Shown: piece after piece, positions 32,829 through 38,160 of the stretch
How positions within the stretch are numbered: the stretch's first letter is position 1
How the letters are laid out: each line of letters starts with the position of its first letter
Source of the DNA: Bruticola sp004554425
GTDB taxonomy: Bacteria; Vulcanimicrobiota; Xenobia; Xenobiales; Xenobiaceae
Assembly: GCA_958366945.1 (NCBI GenBank)
Contig: CATXCY010000028.1
Span: forward strand, 1-38,160
Direction of reading: 5' to 3'
Length of the DNA: 38,160 bases
Notes under the pieces: generated by a model
Database searches by the model: none
Seen by the model: the letters and a program-made list of their open reading frames with translations, nothing else
What the model was told of the DNA's origin: nothing
Program-made: the position numbers and the translations under genes

Positions 32829-32843
32829 ATGGAGGGCCTAATT

Positions 32844-33197
32844 TTGGATATTAAGGTCAGCACAAAAACTATCGAAAATATTGCTGAGCAAATCGATGTC
32901 AGCGGAGAGATAGACGTTTATACCTCCCCCAAAGTAAAAGATACCATCAACGCTTTAATCGAAAAAGGCGCTTACAATTTGATCGTCAACCTCGAGCAAG
33001 TTCGTTATATCGACAGTACCGGTTTGGGCGTCTTGATTGGCGCTCTTAAGAAGGTACGCGAGCACAACGGCCATATCTTTTTGGTTTGCGTCGACCAGCA
33101 AATTAAGAAAGTTTTCACTATTACAGGCTTAGTTAAGATCTTCCGTATTTTCAATACTAACGAAGAAGCCGTAGCTGCTTTTAATAAAGCCGAGTAA
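32844..33197 (+). CDS. STAS-domain anti-sigma factor antagonist
   Basis: A 117-residue single STAS domain of the SpoIIAA/RsbV type. The phosphorylation site Ser58 is in RYIDSTGLGVLIGALKKV. These proteins bind and inactivate an anti-sigma kinase when unphosphorylated and so release a sigma factor. No kinase (RsbW/SpoIIAB-like) or sigma gene is adjacent, so the partner is elsewhere. Start: TTG at 32844 with GGAGGG 7 nt upstream is chosen; an ATG at 32829 is in frame but its own upstream region has no ribosome binding site and it overlaps that GGAGGG. A terminator follows. Confidence 0.88.
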   Translation: MDIKVSTKTIENIAEQIDVSGEIDVYTSPKVKDTINALIEKGAYNLIVNLEQVRYIDSTGLGVLIGALKKVREHNGHIFLVCVDQQIKKVFTITGLVKIFRIFNTNEEAVAAFNKAE

Positions 33198-33263
33198 TTT
33201 TATTAAGAGTAAGACAAAGCTGTCGGACAGCATTTTGTAAAGTTGTCGCTCTTTTTAGACAAA

Positions 33264-33316
33264 ATAGAATCTTCTGCATTTTACAAAAAAAAATGAAGTG
33301 AAGGTTCTATTTTTTT
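33264..33316 (+). terminator. Intrinsic terminator after the STAS gene
   Basis: ATAGAATCTTC (33264-33274) pairs with GAAGGTTCTAT (33300-33310) at 10 of 11 positions, followed by a run of T. It separates the STAS gene from the alcohol dehydrogenase. Confidence 0.7.
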
Positions 33317-33333
33317 AGTATTTTAGGAAAAAT

Positions 33334-34314
33334 ATGATGAAATCGATATTTTTTGATCAGAAATTAAAAATAAAAGAAATTCCTCGCCCCCAAGCCATTG
33401 GCTCTGAAGCTCTTATCAAAGTAGAATTGGCCGGCCTTTGCAATACAGATTTGGAACTGTGTCGCGGTTATATGGATTTTACCGGCGTTCTGGGTCACGA
33501 GTTTGTGGGTACTGTCGAAGAATTGGGCCCCGAATGCACAGATGCTGATAAGCAAAAATGGTTACATAAACGTGTTGTAGGCGAAATCAATTGTGGCTGC
33601 GGCCATTGCTCTTGGTGCTTGGCCCATTCTGACGCTCGCCATTGTCCAAACCGTACCACTTTGGGCATTGACAGACGCCATGGCGTTTTCGCTCCTTATA
33701 CTTTATTGCCGGTTAAAAATTTGTATGCAGTGCCTGCGTCTGTAAGTAATCTCCAAGCCGTTTTTACTGAACCGCTGGCCGCAGCTTGGGAAATTGTTGA
33801 GCAGCTCCATTTGCAGCCCAATTCTCAAGTGCTTATCTTTGGCGATGGCAAACTCGGTTTAATGGCTGCTGCCGTTCTGCGCTTAAGTTGTCTTAACCTA
33901 ACTCTTATCGGCAAACACGAGCAAAAGCTACAATTGGCCGCCCAAATGGGCGTCAAGACAGAGCTTTTGCAAAACTTCCAAGCCCAACAAGCTGACGTTG
34001 TTATTGAAGCTACCGGCAGCCCCAACGGTTTGGAGATGGCCATCGCCAACGTTAAGCCGCGCGGCACCATCGTGTTAAAATCTACTGTGGCGGCTAATTC
34101 TAACTTAAACCTAGCTCCTATTGTTGTGAAAGAACTTACTGTGCTGGGCTCGCGCTGCGGTCCCTTTGCTCCGGCTTTAAGATCAATGGAACTAGGCTTA
34201 GTTGATCCGGAGCCGCTTATAAGCGCGATTTATCCTTTAAGCGAAGGCTTAATCGCCTTCCAAAAAGCGCAGGATCGCAACAGTATCAAAGTATTGATCG
34301 ATCCTGCGCTTTAA
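33334..34314 (+). CDS. Zinc-dependent medium-chain alcohol dehydrogenase
   Basis: A 326-residue MDR-family NAD(P)-dependent oxidoreductase. Catalytic zinc ligands are C36 in LCNTDLELC and the H55-E56 pair in GHEFVG, with E146 a likely fourth ligand. The structural zinc site has C89, C92, C95 and C104 (GCGHCSWC...RHC). The nucleotide-binding fold starts with FGDGKLGLMAAAVL. The form resembles threonine dehydrogenase and sorbitol dehydrogenase relatives; the substrate is not predictable. The start is one of two consecutive ATG codons with AGGA upstream. It is monocistronic, between two terminators. Confidence 0.88.
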   Translation: MMKSIFFDQKLKIKEIPRPQAIGSEALIKVELAGLCNTDLELCRGYMDFTGVLGHEFVGTVEELGPECTDADKQKWLHKRVVGEINCGCGHCSWCLAHSDARHCPNRTTLGIDRRHGVFAPYTLLPVKNLYAVPASVSNLQAVFTEPLAAAWEIVEQLHLQPNSQVLIFGDGKLGLMAAAVLRLSCLNLTLIGKHEQKLQLAAQMGVKTELLQNFQAQQADVVIEATGSPNGLEMAIANVKPRGTIVLKSTVAANSNLNLAPIVVKELTVLGSRCGPFAPALRSMELGLVDPEPLISAIYPLSEGLIAFQKAQDRNSIKVLIDPAL

Positions 34315-34418
34315 AGGCTACAAAGTAATACTAAGCATTTAGTCGCCAGCCTCAATAACGAATTAGCCGTAAATACACACTTTTGGGCAAGTGCCGCGCG
34401 GCTAAAGGCACAGTGCAC

Positions 34419-34461
34419 AAAAACAGCCGCCGACAAGAACTTTTGGTCGGCGGCTGTTTTT
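34419..34461. terminator. Strong terminator with 16-bp perfect arms
   Basis: The arms at 34419-34434 and 34446-34461 (core CAGCCGCCGAC) are exact complements with an 11-nt loop. The right arm ends in five T. It ends the alcohol dehydrogenase transcript and insulates the TetR gene. Confidence 0.9.
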
Positions 34462-34466
34462 ACACG

Positions 34467-34541
34467 GCCTCCTTGACAAGTAAACAAACGTTTACCAATA
34501 TTCATTTATAGTAAACGGTAGTTTACCATTGTCAAGGAGGC
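34467..34541. promoter_or_regulatory. TetR regulatory region: twin operators inside a 75-bp dyad
   Basis: Two operators share the pattern GTAAAC-N4-GTTTAC, at 34480-34495 and 34511-34526, 31 bp apart (about three helical turns). They are nested in a larger inverted repeat, GCCTCCTTGACAA (34467-34479) against TTGTCAAGGAGGC (34529-34541). The left arm carries a TTGACA -35-like box (34473-34478), the right arm carries the AAGGAGG ribosome binding site of the TetR gene. A TetR dimer at the first operator would block the promoter, since that operator follows the -35 box directly. Confidence 0.75.
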
Positions 34542-34550
34542 AGCCAAACG

Positions 34551-35180
34551 ATGATTGGCACTAAAGAGAAAATTTGGCGGACGGCTTTGGAGCTTTTTGC
34601 CCAAAAGGGCTTTGAGGCCACTTCGGTAAGCGATTTAGCCGGCCGCCTGGGACTCAGTAAAGGGGCACTATATAAGCATTTTGCCGACAAGCGAGCCATT
34701 TTAGAAGAAATAATTAGGCAAATGGCCAAGCAAGACGGCTTGGCGGCTCAAAAATATGCAGTGCCAGCAGAGACATTTAGTGCCAATCCCGCAAGTTACG
34801 CGCATACTGAATTGTCACAGGCGATAGCTTTTACCAAAGCGCAGTTCGGCTTCTGGGCGCTGGACGAAGTGGGCGCAAATTTTCGCCGTTTGCTAATTGT
34901 GGAACAATATGGAAGCGCCAAATTTGCCGAACTGTACAACAATTATTTGGGCAGTGGGCCGCTGCTATATATGCAAGATATTTTTCAAACAATGATTGAG
35001 CAAGGGAAATTGGCCCCTGCCCCTGCCCTAAGGTTAGCAACAGAGTTTTACGCGCCTTTTGTATTTTTACTTAATCAGCACGATCACGGTCGCCCTTTTG
35101 CTGAATGTTTGGCGATCTTAAGTGATTGTCTGAATAGCTTTGTCGAGCGCTATGCCCTTAAGCCAAACTTAGATACATAA
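34551..35180 (+). CDS. TetR/AcrR-family transcription regulator
   Basis: A 209-residue repressor. The N-terminal helix-turn-helix (ALELFAQKGFEATSVSDLAGRLGLSKGALYKHFADKRAIL, about 13-52) is typical, and the C-terminal helical domain that binds an unknown ligand is unremarkable. AAGGAGG precedes the start. Twin palindromic operators lie directly upstream, so it very likely represses itself and the methyltransferase gene 55 bp downstream. Confidence 0.93.
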   Translation: MIGTKEKIWRTALELFAQKGFEATSVSDLAGRLGLSKGALYKHFADKRAILEEIIRQMAKQDGLAAQKYAVPAETFSANPASYAHTELSQAIAFTKAQFGFWALDEVGANFRRLLIVEQYGSAKFAELYNNYLGSGPLLYMQDIFQTMIEQGKLAPAPALRLATEFYAPFVFLLNQHDHGRPFAECLAILSDCLNSFVERYALKPNLDT

Positions 35181-35235
35181 ATACGCTTCACTCCAACCTT
35201 TAAGAAACTACATTTTTCACAAGGAAGTATTTTAT

Positions 35236-35952
35236 ATGCAATACATAAAAAGTTTAAAGTATAGTGATTCTAAATTTATCTCCAAAATTATGGGCCCAAA
35301 TCCTCTGAAACTTTTGGAAGAGCTTATGCTTAATAATCAGCTAGCTCCACATAGTCGCGTTTGTGATCTGGGCAGCGGACAGGGACTAACCAGTTTATTT
35401 TTGGCCAAAGAATATAATTTACAAGTGTATGCTGCCGATTTATGGAGCGATCCGCAAGAGAATCAAGCTTTTTTTGACTCTTGCCAAATGTCCCATCAGC
35501 AATTAATTCCCGTCAAAGCCGATGCGGAAAACTTGCCTTTTGAAAGAGACTTTTTTGACGGAGTGGTCAGCGTCGATTCTTATAATTATTTTGGCCGTTC
35601 TGAAACTTATTTAGACGAAAAGTTGTTACCTTTTGTCAAAAAGAACGGTCTAATATACTTAGCTATTCCAGGTACCAAAGCCGACTATCGCAGTGCTTAT
35701 CCTCCGGAATTATTACTTTCTTGGACGCCAGAGCAATTGGAATATATGCGCGATATAAACTACTGGAAGAATATTTTTATGCATAGCCAAGGCGCAGAAT
35801 TGCTTTATATAAAAGAAATAGAAGGAAATGAAGAATTATGGGCCGATTGGATCGCCCAAGATAACCCCTACTCTGTCAACGACCGTAAATCTATAGAAGC
35901 AGGCGCTTGTCAGTATTTGACTTTTTTGGCAGTAGCTTTGCGTTGTAAATAA
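35236..35952 (+). CDS. SAM-dependent class I methyltransferase
   Basis: A 238-residue methyltransferase with motif I VCDLGSGQGLTSLFLAKEY at about 42-60, an acidic residue after strand 2 (YAADLWSD), and the later ADAENLPFERDFFDGVVSVDSYNYF block. Class I small-molecule methyltransferases (UbiE/MenG-like) have this shape; the substrate is unknown. AAGGAAG lies 8 nt upstream of the start. It follows the TetR gene at a short distance and is probably under the same operators, so it may modify a compound sensed by that regulator (inference). Confidence 0.85.
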   Translation: MQYIKSLKYSDSKFISKIMGPNPLKLLEELMLNNQLAPHSRVCDLGSGQGLTSLFLAKEYNLQVYAADLWSDPQENQAFFDSCQMSHQQLIPVKADAENLPFERDFFDGVVSVDSYNYFGRSETYLDEKLLPFVKKNGLIYLAIPGTKADYRSAYPPELLLSWTPEQLEYMRDINYWKNIFMHSQGAELLYIKEIEGNEELWADWIAQDNPYSVNDRKSIEAGACQYLTFLAVALRCK

Positions 35953-36267
35953 TCGCTAGGTATAGTTTTTAAACAGCAGGCGGAGGCACTGGCACAAAAT
36001 AGCTAACCAACGGGCGTGTAACATAAACTAGTGTCTCGAAACGTAAAAACTACGCAGCCAAACAGGCAAGCCAACAGGCAAAGCGCAAAATAGGTATTTT
36101 TCTCTTAATTTTCACAAATAGCTTTAATAGGTATCACAAATAGGTTTTTCCTCTCACACGGAGAAAAGCGCGAGACGCGTTTCGCGCTAGCTTATCCATT
36201 GGGCTGAGGGAACTAACCAAAGTTAGACGAAAAACGCGCTCATTATTTTTGGGAGGCCTTAGTAGTT
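35953..36267. other. Intergenic leader before nrdJ with a dispersed repeat
   Basis: It contains CACAAAATAGCTAAC (35993-36007), the same 15-mer as at 8146-8160, with similar flanks; a hairpin AGCGCGA/TCGCGCT at 36167-36188; a small CTAAC-CAAA-GTTAG hairpin at 36213-36226; and repeats of the word AAATAGG. No cobalamin riboswitch core and no clear NrdR box is visible. There is no coding sequence. Confidence 0.55.
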
Positions 36268-38160
36268 ATGCAGCCGACTTACTTGTCGCAAGAGAATAAA
36301 CTTTCCAGCTTAGGGGAAAAGATTTTTTTAGATCGTTATTCCTTGAAGGACGGTTCCAAGGACACCTTGGCTAAAGGCGACACAGTAGTTGTCTTGTTAG
36401 ATCCTAAGAGCAGCCAACGCGAAATTGGAGAGATTACCGCTATTGAAGGTGACAACGTAAGCGTCACTTTGCGCGACGGTTCGCCTTTCCAGACTGTTAA
36501 AGAACACGTAGACAAACCCTTGGAGCTTCACGTGGAAGATATGATGGATCGTGTGGCCAAAGGCGCTTCCCAAGTTGAGAGCAAAAAAGATCGGGAAAAA
36601 TGGCAAACCAATTTCCGTTGGCTCTTGGAGGGTTGGAAGTTTGTACCCGGCGGTCGCATTCTTTCTTCTTGCGGCAGCAACCAACAACTTACTTTCTACA
36701 ATTGCTTTGTGGTACCCAGTCCCTACGACTCTCGCGATGGTATTATCAGTACCCTTTCCCACATGGCCGAAATCATGAGCCGAGGCGGCGGCGTAGGTAT
36801 CAACCTTTCTTCTTTGCGTCCACGCCACGCTTATGTAAAAGGTGTCAATGGTCGTTCCTCCGGTTCAGTTTCTTGGGGCGGCTTATATAGTTTCGTTACT
36901 GGTTTAATCGAGCAAGGCGGCTCTCGCCGTGGTGCTCTTATGCTTATTTTGAACGTTTGGCACCCTGATATTATCGAATTTATCAATGCTAAACGAGAAG
37001 AAGGCAAAATAACCAACGCCAATATTTCTGTGGGTATTACTGCCGACTTTATGCAAGCAGTACACGACAATGCCGATTGGAACTTAATATTCCCCGATAC
37101 CGACGATCCTAAGTACGCCGACCAATGGCACGGCGATATTAAAGATTGGCAAGAGAGAGGCGGCCGAGTTATTGTTCATAAGACCGTCAAAGCCAGAGAT
37201 ATTTGGAATAATATTATCGAAAGTGCTTGGGCTTCCGCAGAACCCGGCGTCTGGTTTATCGATCGCAGCAACGAGCTTTCCAACTCTTGGTACTATCCAG
37301 AAGGACGCGTAGTTTGTACTAATCCTTGTGGCGAACAACCTTTGCCCGCTTGGTCTGTATGTAATTTAGGCCATATCAACCTTTCCAAGATGAGCAAAGA
37401 CGGCCAAGTAGATTGGGATACTTTGAAAAAGACCGTCCAGTATGCTGTACGTTTCTTGGATAATATTATCGACACCACTCCCTATTTCTTTACTCAAAAT
37501 AAAGAGCAACAATCAAAAGAACGTCGCATTGGTTTAGGTACCGTCGGATTAGCTGAACTTTTAGTTAGACAGGAGCTTCGTTACGGTTCTCCAGAGTCGG
37601 AAGAATTTATCAAGAAGCTTTACAAATTTATTGCCGAAACGGCTTACCAAGCTTCTGCCGATTTGGCTGCCGAAAAAGGCAGTTTCCCCCGCTTCGATAA
37701 AGAAAAATATTTACAAGGTAAGTTTATCGAGCGCCTTTCTGAAGAGACTCGCGCCAAGATTGCCAAAGAAGGCATTCGCAACGTTACTTTGCTCACTCAA
37801 GCTCCTACCGGTACTGTAGGTACAATGGTTGGAACTTCTACTGGTATTGAGCCTTTTTATTTCTGGTCTTACACTCGCAAGAGCCGCTTAGGCGTCCACG
37901 TAGAGAAAGTGGCCGTTTTAGACGAGTGGCAACAAAAACATCCTGGCGAGCCTACTCCAGATTACTTTGTCAGCGCTTTAGATCTTACCCCTCAAGAGCA
38001 TGTTAAGGTACAAGCCGATATTCAATATTGGGTAGATTCGGCCATTTCCAAAACTTGCAACGTCCCTGCCGATTATACTGTCGATCAAGTACGCGAACTT
38101 TACGAACTTATGTATAAGTTAGGTTGCAAAGGCGGCACCATCTATAGAGACAAATCTAGA
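36268..38160 (+). CDS. nrdJ: Class II (B12-dependent) ribonucleotide reductase, partial
   Basis: An adenosylcobalamin-dependent ribonucleoside-diphosphate or -triphosphate reductase, which makes deoxynucleotides without oxygen. The first 631 residues are present; the frame runs off the window. C146 in FYNCFVVPS (half of the redox pair), and the radical-site motif NPCGEQPL with C354 at 352-359, followed by CNLGHINLSKM, are visible, and GGGVGIN and APTGTVGTMVGTSTGIEP match the class II barrel. Residues about 27-95 form a small KOW-like insertion (KGDTVVVLLDPKSSQREIGEITAIEGDNVSVTL). GGGAGG lies 11 nt upstream of the ATG. Anaerobic lifestyle is consistent with the flavodiiron system at the other end of the window. 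Confidence 0.95.
   Translation, partial: MQPTYLSQENKLSSLGEKIFLDRYSLKDGSKDTLAKGDTVVVLLDPKSSQREIGEITAIEGDNVSVTLRDGSPFQTVKEHVDKPLELHVEDMMDRVAKGASQVESKKDREKWQTNFRWLLEGWKFVPGGRILSSCGSNQQLTFYNCFVVPSPYDSRDGIISTLSHMAEIMSRGGGVGINLSSLRPRHAYVKGVNGRSSGSVSWGGLYSFVTGLIEQGGSRRGALMLILNVWHPDIIEFINAKREEGKITNANISVGITADFMQAVHDNADWNLIFPDTDDPKYADQWHGDIKDWQERGGRVIVHKTVKARDIWNNIIESAWASAEPGVWFIDRSNELSNSWYYPEGRVVCTNPCGEQPLPAWSVCNLGHINLSKMSKDGQVDWDTLKKTVQYAVRFLDNIIDTTPYFFTQNKEQQSKERRIGLGTVGLAELLVRQELRYGSPESEEFIKKLYKFIAETAYQASADLAAEKGSFPRFDKEKYLQGKFIERLSEETRAKIAKEGIRNVTLLTQAPTGTVGTMVGTSTGIEPFYFWSYTRKSRLGVHVEKVAVLDEWQQKHPGEPTPDYFVSALDLTPQEHVKVQADIQYWVDSAISKTCNVPADYTVDQVRELYELMYKLGCKGGTIYRDKSR

Noticed and set aside
34311..34505. 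A 64-codon minus-strand frame between the dehydrogenase and the TetR gene
   Set aside because: It contains the perfect 34419-34461 terminator and overlaps a TetR operator; no ribosome binding site and no known family.

Overview
The window is 38,160 bases of bacterial chromosome with moderate GC, strong Shine-Dalgarno sequences and many intrinsic terminators. The genes suggest an anaerobe or oxygen-sensitive bacterium: a flavodiiron protein, a ferredoxin-type protein, a B12-type (class II) ribonucleotide reductase and CRP/FNR-like control. The GHMP kinase resembles heptose-phosphate kinases, and there are surface-glycan glycosyltransferases and a flippase. I cannot name the phylum from the sequence alone. 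There are no rRNA or tRNA genes, no CRISPR array and no intact insertion sequence.

Layout. 1-622 is AT-rich and holds a consensus promoter followed by a terminator, which together look like a small RNA gene. 623-3948 is a redox block: flavodiiron protein, cupin and 4Fe-4S protein on the minus strand, with a divergent CRP/FNR regulator and a palindrome between them. 3981-7429 holds three Sel1-repeat genes plus a Sel1 remnant, interleaved with a flavin-reductase-like gene and its divergent HxlR regulator. 7430-8416 is non-coding and repetitive: a 158-bp tandem repeat and a large hairpin. 8417-9700 is a polysaccharide flippase.

9771-18007 is a minus-strand series: a membrane coiled protein, a large STAND NTPase, a circularly permuted ATP-grasp enzyme, a GHMP sugar kinase and a serine-rich SLBB/helix-hairpin-helix membrane protein. 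Every gap in this series carries a terminator-like hairpin just upstream of the next ribosome binding site. 18234-25680 is a plus-strand series: a queuosine-salvage glycosylase, a tRNA-guanine transglycosylase, two family 2 glycosyltransferases, a GT39-type membrane glycosyltransferase, a CinA-like domain and a small secreted protein.

25763-28528 holds a second GT39-type protein on the minus strand, an orphan DinJ/RelB antitoxin gene with a frameshift in a run of eight T, and another Sel1 protein. 28735-33197 is SppA peptidase, an ABC ATPase with its FtsX-like permease, a YtxH-like protein and a STAS anti-anti-sigma factor. The last two genes are preceded by structured leaders. 33334-35952 is a zinc alcohol dehydrogenase, then a TetR regulator with twin operators and a methyltransferase. 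The window ends inside a class II ribonucleotide reductase gene.

What stands out: the queuine-salvage pair with a possible attenuator in front of tgt; the hairpin-in-every-gap arrangement around the STAND NTPase / ATP-grasp / GHMP kinase set; the frameshifted antitoxin; the candidate small RNA; and the non-coding repeat family shared by 7.5-8.2 kb and 36.0 kb. I do not see a clearly recognisable new defence or biosynthetic system. The STAND/ATP-grasp/GHMP neighbourhood is the best candidate for undescribed biology, and its function is unknown.
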